Origin: Volutella citrinella
Lineage: Eukaryota > Ascomycota > Sordariomycetes > Hypocreales > Nectriaceae
Assembly: GCA_034401135.1 (NCBI GenBank)
Contig: JAWZSP010000005.1
Location: forward strand, 2,790,001 to 2,854,000
DNA length: 64,000 bases
Reading direction: 5' to 3'
This document shows positions 54,640 through 64,000 of this stretch, in pieces (positions within the stretch are counted from its first letter, which is position 1; each line of letters begins with the position of its first letter). The notes beneath the pieces are model-generated. The model saw nothing but the letters and a program-made list of their open reading frames with translations, was not told where the DNA came from and did no database searches. The position numbers and the translations under genes were made by a program.

Positions 54640-56877
54640 GTTTCGCGGCTATGGGGGAGGCAGGATTCGTGGCGGGATATTCACGGGCGGGAGTGATTAG
54701 GGAATAGGAGGATGCGAGGTTGCTGTGTTGTTCTGCAGATGAAGAGAGAGGTGAGCAAAAGTGGCCCGACGAAATTGGAGCGAGCAGAGCTTCTTCCCGG
54801 ACGACCCTGGCAAGGGGGGGCAGGATATGCGCTGGTACGCACGATGCAAGACGGGCGTGTCTTTTTTTTTTGGCCAGGGTTCGTTGGGAAGAGCGGGATG
54901 GACGGCAAGGGTGAGACAAACCTCAGCGAGCAATATACAGCAGCGGGCAGCTAGACAGGGCGGATGAAGATGCGATGGTTTGGAGGCAGCGCAGCGGCAG
55001 GAGGAGAAAGTTGCAATGGTGTTTGTTGGAGATGGGAGAGGTCGGAAGGTGAAAGGTGGGAGGGCCAGCTGGATTTTGGGAGGATGACGCCTCGAGCTGT
55101 AGTGTGCTAGTACGTATCATAGCTGCCACTACTAAGGTCCGTTCCCCCCAAAAACCAGGCACAGGCTACGTATAGCGTTTGGTCCACTGTACCCGCCCAG
55201 TACTGCCGTTGCAGGTACCTGGCCGTGGTGCCGTGCGGGCCGGCGGTGTCTGCATTGCTAGCAGTCCGTACTACTGGGGTAGAGCCCAGGTGGCCTTCTC
55301 CAACTGAGTACATCAAGCTCCAACTCAAGGTGTGTTGCAATGGTGACGGAGGTGCCGCCCAAGCTTGACGGAGCACTACTAGTCCGCAGCCCCACAGCAT
55401 TCTTCGCAGTGCTGTCCCTGCACCCAGTTAGCTGGCCGCTCAGTGGCTGTACCAAACAGCGTGCTCTCTGGGGCGTAAAAAGGCTCCAGGGCTCCGCAAC
55501 AGGGGGATTCATGACGCCAACGCAGCACCATGGCAACCGTCAATACTGGGGCCGAAGCGATAATTGCAGCATCTGGAGACTGTAGCAACCTGGGTGGGTG
55601 GGTGTCGCTTGTGGGACTTCCTCCTTTGTAATGGAGGCGCTTTGAACCGTTCGCCATGAATCACCCAAGCTAAGGTGCTAAAGAGGCTAACACGTGGACA
55701 TTCCAGTCAACGAACGGCCAGTGCAGTGGCCGTTGTCTCCTAACCTCGAAGGATTTCGGCAGTCCTTCTTATCGACTTTGGCCCCTTCTCCTTATTCTGC
55801 ACCCTCTTCTCCCCCCATGCGATGCTCCCCTTGCATCCCATACGAAGATGCTGCCGACTTGGACGGCTGTGTCATTTCGACATGCATGTGATAATCACGC
55901 TAAAGAAGCACTGACCTCTGTTGCTCTTTTTTTTTTCTTCCTCTGTTTTGACATCGCATTAGCAACTAACCAGTCTCTCTACCCCTGTCAAAATAAACCC
56001 TTTGCCCCAGGCAACTATCAAAATTCGATATTGGCGAGACCCATCACTCTGGCGCGGCATGGCATCAAGAAATTCAGTGACATTCATCTGTGGACGGTAC
56101 TCGGTGCTGTATCCCTGTTGAAACTCCCTTATCTTGGTCCGTGGATCCCGACTGCGTAAATTCCTCAACGGGGCGGCGAGCGAAACAGGGATGCATACGC
56201 CTCTATCCCGCAAGCGAAGAGGTGCATGCATCTAGCACTCCAATCCAGTCCCAACGAGGCAGCAGTACCCCATGTCATAGGCCACTTGTCGTCGCCAAGC
56301 CCACACCCTCTCGCACTTCCCACCTGTGGGCTCGCTGCATGAGTTGCATCATCGACAATGACAAGCACCGAGCCCCGATTACAACACCAACAACATGCGG
56401 CATTGCGCTAGAAGATTTGTATCAATTAATAAGTACTGTGGCTTCCCTGCCGCACAGCTATATCCCTGCAATGGCATTGTTCCATATTGGTTATAAGAAA
56501 TGCAGATGGTGCGTAGCTAAAGAACCCTCAACTCCTATGCTCAAAGAAAAACGCCCTGGCATATGTTTATAATCAAATGGGGGAATCGCCCTCTTATCGC
56601 ATGGCAGTAGCAAAATGCAAGCTGCCTCGGATGCCCGCTCATCGAGTCCCCAGCAAGTATGCTCCACACCGGCAAGGACGTACTCAATATGTACAGCGAA
56701 GAATCCATGGAAGAAATGAATAAGGAGAGAGAGAGAGAGAGAGCGAAGCACCCTTCGCTAGAGTTCCCATGTCGGGGTGGTCGCGTGACCATTCCGAGTC
56801 GCTGATGTCTGGTGCGCACCACAGTGGGCGTGGGCGGCAGCGATATCAATATCACTACTCCCCAATTGGCAATGACA
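54640..56877. other. Reticulon promoter and TBC 3' flank
   Basis: 2.2 kb between two minus-strand genes. No coding region is supported; frames in 54700-56600 lack motifs. A GA dinucleotide tract lies near the TBC stop. Confidence 0.55.
56725..56743. repeat. GA dinucleotide microsatellite
   Basis: A (GA)n run of about nine units downstream of the TBC stop codon, probably in its 3' UTR as a (CT)n tract. Confidence 0.85.
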
Positions 56878-59800
56878 TCAGCGCCGCCAGCCCCAGAAGC
56901 CCCCACCAGACGAAGGCGATCCAGATGTTGATGCGGGTTTGCTGATGCTTTCTGACGACCCATGTCCTGGTGTGTGACCCGTCAAGAGCCCAAACAGCCC
57001 AGGCTGTGTTGTCGGCGTCGTCTCTCCATGTGGAAGACCATGCGCTTTTCTCAGCGCCTCGAGCCTTTGCCGCGCCTCCTCGGCTTCTTGTTTGGCCATC
57101 GCCTCGGCCGTTTTCGCCTGGGCGAGCTCGAGGAGAAGCGCCTCGTTCTCGCTCACCGGCGCCGTCGCCGTCACCTGAGGCACCACGGATTGGTGGAGCG
57201 ACGACACCCGCTTGTTGAAAGGGCTTGGCGGGTCGCTACCTGCTTGCGACTGAATCGACCTTGTGCGGCCGAGCCTCAGTTCTCGCAAGCCTGCTCCACC
57301 CGTCTTGCCTTCCTGCTCCGCTTCTCTGTTCACGTCAAACGTCGAGCTGTTGGAGATCCGGCCACGGGCGCCCTGTAGCTGCTTCTCGAGGCGCTGCTTG
57401 TCCTGGTGCAGCGCCCGGACGTGAGAGTGACTCTCTCGCAGTTGCTCCTTGACTGTTGCCAGCTCTTGGCTAAGTTGCAGGTTTTGCCGGTTGTACTCCT
57501 GTGTCTGGGAGACAGCACTCGTCAGTTGGTCCCTGGCGTGTCCCAGCTCCTCCCGCAGCTGCGCCTTGGACTGCAGCATTGATGAGCGTCGATTGTCCGC
57601 CTTCACGTTGAATCGACGCTCAACTAGCTCCAGCAAATCAGTCAAATCCTCGGTGCTGGGTGCGCTTTGCTTTCCTCCCCCATCAACCGATTCGTCGTCC
57701 TGCTCATCCCCGTCGTTGGTGATAGTCCGCGAATCATCTAGTTCGTCCACCTCGCGTTTTGTGTCTTCGGGCTCGTCCTGGGTTTGAACTGGACTGCTTG
57801 GGGGTCCCTCGGCCGTCTTCGCTTCACCGTTTTCGTCATCTGAATCCTTATCGTGGCGATCTCGGCCGGACTCTTTCCCTTCTTCTTCTTCTCCTTTTTC
57901 TTCTTCTTCTTTCTCTTCATCATCAATACTTGAGATTCTAACCACGGGACCACTCGATGAGTCCGGTGTGGCAGGCTCACTCCCGCCTGCCCGTCTGCGC
58001 AAGCCTTCAAGGAGCGATTGCACTGCTTTGCGGTCCTCTTGTCGCTCCTCCTGCTCACGCTGCAGCTGATTCGCCAACAGCGCATGATTGCGCTGCAGTT
58101 CACTCAGGGCAGTGAGAAGATCTTCAATCTGGCCATGCAAATGTCGTTCTTCGGCGTTCTTGGGAAGAGCAACCGACTTTGTTCCTACAGGGGTCGATTC
58201 TCGGCTCATGCCGTCTTCAGTGTTGGATGAATCTCGCGAAACTGTAGTCGCTTCCGTCGATGTCGAACTCGTAACACTGACCGAGCTCGCTTCCATGGAG
58301 TTGAGGGTCGACGCAATGCTTTGCTTCGAGGCGCTCCTCCGCAGCATGCTGAGTGGTCGTGATGGCGCGCTTGTCCCTGGGCTGAGGTTGGCTGACTTTG
58401 GAGACAGGCTTGTCGTTGAAGATGCCCAGATGCGACCAAGAAAGCGACTAGCCGCGTTGCTGATGTCTGAACCCCGGCCGGGGTTTGTAGCAGCTGCCTT
58501 GGAATCCTTGTAGCTTTGCTCCAGTTGCTGTAAGCTTTCTCGTGTGACAACTCCCGTCAGACCGACAAAATCCTGTACAAACTCGTCGGCGTTGTAGTGA
58601 TAACAATCCCAGAGTCCGCGAGATAGCAGGAGCTGCATCACGTCCTCCATCTCAGAGCACGCTAGAAGTCTCGGCTCATTCTTTCGCATCAACGATAGCG
58701 CCACGCGCATCAACGTCTCAGATGCACCTTCGGCGAAGATCACATCGTATATCCGAAACAGCATCGGCAATGGGCAGGTCACTGCGAAGAAACTCAGGAA
58801 CCATTGAGAAACGTACGCGGGGTCCACTTGGAGGTCCTCCAGATGGTTCGATAGGACCGGTAGGATCTGGCGGAGGAGCTCTCTAAACTGATAGATTCGC
58901 ACGTGGAGACCCGAAAGATCGGGTAGAAAGCACGCGCGAAGATCGTAAACCTCCATCAGTCTGTAGTTTACGCTGTCAGCCATGCACCGTTCCGCAGCAT
59001 TGAGCATGAAAGTGGGTCTTACCGAACTAAAACGCAGAAGGCCTGCTTGTCGGGCATGTGCATCAGTAAAGGTCCAACCAGAAAGGCCAGCCCCTGGCAA
59101 TAGCCAATCTTGGTGTCGTAAAGGCTGAAGCACTTGAGAACTCTTCCGAGCATGCGCTGCCCATCGCCTTCTGGGTCACGAAACATGTCAACTCCGGGGA
59201 AGCTCCGGCCAAGATCCTTGCCAATGATGACTTCATAAGGACTGGACTCGCCGCTCAATCGCTCATACTGCTCCTCCAGGGCAGCGTCCCGTGCGCCTGA
59301 CATGCTTTGCCAGACGACGCCTCGTAGCGGCGGGGGGATTCCCTTGCGGATCTTGTTAGACAGGAGAGTGGGAAGTCGAGCTGCCGTCTGTTGGTAGTCC
59401 TTGACGAGGGCGGCATAGAACTCGAGATCCGTCATAGGAGGCGGAGGTAGCATCGAGTATCGAAGAACCGGAGGGGTCGGACCCTGAACCATTTGCCGTA
59501 GCTGGGCCATTGACGGTGGGCGGGGTTTGCTGACGGCGCATCGCTCAATGGTTGCGCGATCGACGGCCTGGACCTTGACACTCTTTGGGTTCGTAGCCAA
59601 CTTTGCATTTTCCTGTTCTAGCCGTGCCAACAATAGGGCAGTTGACTTGCACAAAGTCAGTCAGTTCACATAAAGCCTCTACAGGGAGGGTGGGTTGAAC
59701 TCACATTATCCGTTTCCTCGTCCTTGACCTGTTCGTCCTCCGTCTTCTCAAGCTGCTCCCAATTCACTTCTTCTTGGTCTTCCTCGTCGTCATCTTTGAG

Positions 59801-60319
59801 TTCGTCACGAAGCGTAAGATTCACTATCGGGGGTGGCATGGCTGCTATTGAATCGCGAGGTGTGATGTGGTTATCTTCGTCTCTCTCGCTAGAAGAGTCC
59901 GCAGCCACGTCGGACAGTGGGCTGGGTGGCAATTGATCCTCCTCGTCGGATTTAGAGCCCAAAGGTTTCGCCTTGCCGACGTGTTGATCGCCGTCGGTGG
60001 CGGCGGTGGCGTCGCTCTCTTCCTCTCCGCTGTCTATCCCCTTATCTGCAGCGTCAGGCGTAGGCTTGACGGCCAGGCCTTCGGGTTCTTGAGGCTTGGT
60101 CGGAGTAGATTGGGTCGTCTCGACCTCTTGTTTCGTCACATCGGTGTCATTGAGGGCAATGGAAGTCGGTTCGGACAGGCGGACGGTGACCATGGAGTCG
60201 TGTGCCATCTTAGGGGTCTCGGGAGCTGGGTCTTTGTTTGGATTCGTCGCAGCAGTTTGCCGGGGCGACGCGGTCGAAGGGAGGGACTCATGGCCGCTAT
60301 GTTGGACGCCTGTGTCCAT
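56878..60319 (-). CDS. GYP5: TBC-domain Rab GTPase-activating protein (GYP5-like)
   Basis: Three exons: 60319-59705, 59645-59023, 58960-56878; 1106 aa. Order: acidic Ser/Thr/Pro N-terminus (1-200), a helix, then the TBC domain from about 300 to 560. KIRKGIPPPLRGVVWQSMSG opens the domain. The catalytic arginine finger is in IGKDLGRSFPG (R352) and the glutamine finger in GYCQGLAFLVGPLL (Q389). NADEFVQDF lies near the end. A Ser-rich part and an acidic Glu/Lys tract follow, then coiled coils (about 640-680 and 840-920, then 1020-1050) and a Gly/Ser C-terminus ending GGGFWGWRR. TBC plus long C-terminal coiled coil is the Gyp5/Gyl1 plan; yeast Gyp5 stimulates Ypt1 and Sec4 at Golgi and bud sites. 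Both catalytic residues are intact, so this is Gyp5-like rather than the degenerate Gyl1. Confidence 0.9.
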
Positions 60320-60926
60320 GCCGGTCCAGCGCCGTGGAGTTGCTAATATGTTGACTGGAACGGAGATCTGTCAGACACAATCCAGTGCCGATGCTGGCCC
60401 TCACGATGAGGAGCAATGCCAGGCAATTTCGGGATGGGTGTCGCGTGCTCAGGGCTTGGAACTGTCAGGAGAGCAAGTTCCTAAAACAGAAGTTGCCTGG
60501 CAAGTTATCCGGGAGCGCACCAGCCGTTCGACAACGAGGGCGATAGATTCGGTCATCGAGGGGGGGGCGACCGAGACGAGGGTCGAGGAGGTTCGTTCCC
60601 TGACCGTGGGGCGCGTTCACTAAGCACAGAGTCGAAGAGACAGTCGGGGCTCGGGCGGCGGGACTACAGCACAGGGCCAGACCGGTTCAGGGCGATTCAG
60701 GCAGGTGGGCAGAGACGGCGACGATGGGGAACTGGAGGATCTCACGATACGATGCTCACGAAGAGCTGTGGGGGGAGTCAAGGCTCCAGTCGAGCCGACT
60801 TGTCTCGACTCCAAGGGGCAGTCGGCAGGCGGCCGGTCCCCTGAAGCCGCAGAGCCTTGTTCCTAAAGATGGAGTCGCCAATTAGCGCGTCGTTCCAGCG
60901 GCAGGTACCCAGGTGCCCACTGGCTA

Positions 60927-60942
60927 CCGCTACTAGTAGCGG
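60927..60942. repeat. Perfect 16-bp palindrome centred on ACTAGT
   Basis: CCGCTACTAGTAGCGG reads the same on both strands. About 0.6 kb upstream of the TBC start codon. Confidence 0.85.
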
Positions 60943-61542
60943 GCAGACGCGCGCCAACGCCGTCGTTCATAATACAACCCAGTCCGGCAATCAATCTCAT
61001 AGGTCATGCGCTCCATTGTCCAATCTATGCTTATATGCTGCCTCAGCTACGGGAATACGTACCCGACCCCATCATTGCTTCTATTTGTCTCGGCCGGTGC
61101 TCGATGGAGCCGGACGGGAACGCAACGCATAATCCATGGCGCCCGGCGCATTGCCTCGGGTCCACCAGGCGCGATGCATCACATTTAATACCCCTTGCCC
61201 AGAAGCCGGTTGTCCCGTCAGGTACAGAGTTTGAAGGTGCTGTTAGCAGAACGGGCCGCTAAGCTCCAGCGGCTCTTCGTGCGCCATCCACCTCTCATGT
61301 TGGCCAATTCCCCTTAAAACCACCCGTCTCGGCCAGGGGCAGGTCGTGTCGCCCCACCTGAGCAATGCAGGGCTGCATCATGCTAAGACTGAGTTGGAAA
61401 GCCCCCTCGGCGCCTCATGTGGCGCGCAGGGCCCAAAGCGGTATCTCGTAAGCCACAGACGCATCACCGCATGCACCAATTCCTACCGCACCTGTAATAG
61501 TATTATAAGTAAACAAGAGGCAGCATTCATCACGGAAAGAGA

Positions 61543-61569
61543 ATGATAACTAGCTAGGTTGGTTATCAT
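61543..61569. repeat. 8-bp inverted repeat ATGATAAC / GTTATCAT
   Basis: Perfect arms separated by 11 nt in an AT-rich stretch. Includes GATAA on each arm. Could be chance. Confidence 0.6.
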
Positions 61570-62054
61570 ACATTCCTATGTAACACTATAAGAAATGGGG
61601 ATTCGGCCAATAGCTAAATCTTGAGGCTTTGCACACGACTTGATTACACGTACGTAACAGATGTAGGCGCATATTGATTCATGATGTGAACCCACATTCC
61701 GCCTACTGGGCGCTGAAAGGGGATGTATTCGATGCTGGCGGATTCACGAGAAGAAATTACTAGAAACAAGAGAGAGAAGCAGTCTCCAGTCACTGGCTAT
61801 CGTCCACCAGTTCCGATCAAGCAATCACACAGTACAGGGTAAGTTTGTTATGTTCACAGACATGATGCGCACAGAAACATGACGCCATACCGAACATGAG
61901 CGACAGGATATGGTATTGTACAGATGGCCTATGGAAAGTTCCTCACTATGCTTGATGCGGATTAAAAGCAAGTACATGTAAGACTGGCTATTTGGCAAAC
62001 AACCCTTTTTGCATTAGAGAAAAACACGACCCACAAAGCCAAGCCCTACGACTC

Positions 62055-64000
62055 TCAGAACCTCTCTAACTCAAGAGTTTCCTCCCGCGACATCTGGCTC
62101 AGCAATATCGACCTGCCAGTGGTAGTCCACAAAACCTTGAGTTTGCATTCTCTCAATGCCGCTATCAGGCCGACAAGGTACCCTGCCGTGCTGCTGTCGT
62201 CCAGCCAATGTAGACTGTCGATAACACAGAGGAGATTTTTGGGGACCATACCACTAATTTCCCGAAATAGCTTCATTGTCTCATCCCACGACGACACAGT
62301 ACCATCCAATTTTTCGAACCTCTCTCTTGACAGATCCACGCTGGTGCGGATCAGAGGCAACAGAACCTCAATCATTTGGCGCATCAGTGCCGAAACGAGC
62401 TCCGTCAGGCTCTGAATCAAGCTCGAGTCGGGACAATCCTGCCGACGCTCACTGTTGCGGAGCCGCTGGCAAAAGTAGGACATCACTGGTAGCCCACATT
62501 CCGATGCGACCTCAAGCGAAATTGCAGCAAACCTGCTCACGGGGTTTTCGTGATCGTCTGCTTCGATGCTGGGCCCGTCAAGCCATAGCATTCTCGGATC
62601 GTCGACACTAATCCAGTCTTTGAACCTGGTCCCCGCCTCGAGGGAGATGCCCACAAAGTCGATATCGTGACATGCTATCCTTATTCTATCTCGTCGAAAG
62701 TAGCCTTCCAGGTGTGCCGAGTGCCTGGCCACTTCCTCGGCCGTGTAGGACGTCCCAGCAGCTGGCTCGATCAGACCAAGGGGCGAAGGAACACTCGGAA
62801 GCGCCATGAAACTGGCCGAGGCAGGATAGTCTACAAATTATTAGGGGAGCGGGAGTGAAAGAGCGGGGAAATAGTCAAGTACCTGTGCCGACACGCTCGT
62901 CTTGTATCCAAGTCGATGCTCTTTGTTCCAGCATGGCAACCAGGCGGGCGTTGAGTTCCTTTATTTGGCGACCTTCCCTCATAAACTCGAGTCTCTCTCT
63001 TTCGGCCTGCTCAAGCTGCTGCTGTATCTTGGTTGCAAAATGCTGCATTTCCGCTTGGTTCCGCGCTTCTCCCTCTAAGCCAACTCGGTAATCTCTGCGA
63101 TGTCTCTCAATGTCAAGTCGAATGGTGCGCACCTCAGCTCGAGAACCCCGAGCTACCGTGTTGCGAATAGAGGCAGCAAAGCCGTTGACTTTGGAGATGT
63201 CGTCCTCAAACTTTTTGTAGATGTTTTCGTTAAAAGAGTCCAAGATCTTTGCGTGCCGTTTTCTCATGAGCAAGCTCATCACACCCGAAAGGAGCATAAA
63301 CACATGAGCGTACAACTCGGCGATTTTCTCTTGCATTTCCTGCGTGGAAAACATTTCATACTCGGCTGCGCACTCGCTTATATTTTCGTTTATAGCGTTG
63401 AGTGTCTCGGACAGCCCTTCTGCAAAGCGTTCGTGATTAACACTGGCCTAGAATAACATGTCAGAATTAATTCACACTCGGCTGGTCAGTTGGGCTGTGA
63501 GACCTGAATAACCGCATCCAACGATCCAGTGAATAGCGAGACATATTCGTTACCGGAAGGTAGCACTTTCAGGAGAGTGCTGTGAGATTCCAAAGTGTCG
63601 CATAGCCGGCGAAATCCGTCCTTGAATCTACCTCTGGTTCCCCGTCTCCTCTTTTCTTGCCACTTTCGATTAGTTTCTTGCACTATCTCGACGACACTTG
63701 CAATATTTGGCTCAAACTTGGTCAGGTCAAGTCTGTCCTCGCTAGGGCAATGCTCTTGCAACTTGCACCATTGCTCCCGCAGCCTGACCGCCTCGACAGA
63801 GATTAGAGCTGATACAGGATCCCTAGGAATGTCAGCAAGCTCATCAACATCTCCGACTACACTTACACTTGACCGTCGTGAGGATGGAATGGCTCATAGA
63901 ATCTGCGCCAAGGGTTTACTACATCTTCTCGTTGCAGACCTCGAACATTCTGGTGAAGGACTTGACCTAAGACGTGTGCTTCATGATTCGGCGGGAGCCT
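62055..64000 (-). CDS. DUF7708-domain protein with STAND-like NTPase region (5' end outside window)
   Basis: Exons read from the window edge: 64000-63867, 63822-63504, 63447-62883, 62830-62055; frame closes across three introns of 44, 56 and 52 nt. The fungal DUF7708 domain is clear: FKDGFRRLCDTLESHSTLLKVLPSGNEYVSLFTGSLDAVIQ, across the junction ASVNHERFAEGLSE, then IAELYAHVFMLL and ILDSFNENIYKKFEDDI. A coiled coil follows (ERERLEFMREGRQIKELN). Then comes a NACHT-like part: a position where Walker A is expected (RMLWLDGPS) lacks GKS/GKT, while a Walker-B-like strand LLCVIDSLHWLDD is present. The protein ends soon after (LELERF), with no repeat domain. DUF7708 usually sits in front of STAND NTPases of the fungal NLR-like group, often linked to self/non-self recognition; that role here is inferred. 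Confidence 0.8.

Larger units (their letters stand above)
60320..62054. other. TBC promoter and 3' flank of the DUF7708 gene
   Basis: 1.7 kb without a supported gene. Contains a 16-bp perfect palindrome (60927-60942) in the upstream region of the TBC gene and an 8-bp inverted repeat near 61543-61569 in an AT-rich part. Confidence 0.55.

Noticed and set aside
54640..56877. Hidden gene upstream of the reticulon
   Set aside because: Frames up to 160 codons (around 56090-56572) have no motif, poor codon pattern and many Cys/Ser/Pro; no splice structure could be assembled.

Overview
The window is nuclear DNA of a filamentous ascomycete, most probably a Sordariomycete close to Hypocreales. Genes are compact, with many short introns of about 43-80 nt (one candidate of 159 nt), GT..AG borders and CTAAC/CTAAT-type branch sites. 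Both strands are used, there are no operons, and almost every recognisable product is a conserved fungal housekeeping protein. Exon borders were worked out by reading splice sites and keeping the frame; no transcript evidence was available.

Layout, left to right: 3' end of an acidic Ser/Pro-rich protein (+, cut by the window start); ARP9 of the RSC/SWI-SNF remodellers (+); MATE transporter (-); tyrosyl-DNA phosphodiesterase TDP1 (-); EPS1-like membrane PDI (+); HKD-family phospholipase D with nine exons (-); GNAT acetyltransferase (+); SEC62 (-); Mediator MED21 (+, with a frame problem); SSM1/SDT1-type pyrimidine 5'-nucleotidase (-); an unrecognised 843-aa basic nuclear-looking protein (+). 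A gene-poor 5.3 kb stretch (27152-32441) follows, holding a possible transcription-factor remnant and a perfect 15-bp inverted repeat. Then come a KH-domain RNA-binding protein (+), the IRC3-like mitochondrial helicase (-), RRN5 of the Pol I upstream activation factor (+), EAF7 of NuA4 (-), a GCP5/6-type gamma-tubulin complex protein (+), DASH subunit ASK1 (+), a 65-aa two-exon gene (-), the ribosome-biogenesis GTPase BMS1 (+), a reticulon (-), a GYP5-like TBC RabGAP (-), and at the right edge a DUF7708 plus STAND-like NTPase protein (-, 5' end outside).

Functional themes are chromatin and transcription (ARP9, EAF7, MED21, RRN5), ribosome production (RRN5, BMS1), ER and secretion (EPS1-like PDI, SEC62, reticulon, GYP5-like), and mitosis (GCP5/6, ASK1). 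The genes are neighbours and do not form one pathway. Head-to-head pairs sharing short promoters are TDP1/PDI, SEC62/MED21, IRC3/RRN5 and EAF7/GCP. I found no CRISPR array, complete transposon, rRNA, convincing tRNA or secondary-metabolite cluster. The least ordinary items are the DUF7708/STAND protein with no visible Walker A motif, the MED21 frame break, the gene-poor block, the unnamed 843-aa and 65-aa genes, and several symmetric DNA elements in promoters.
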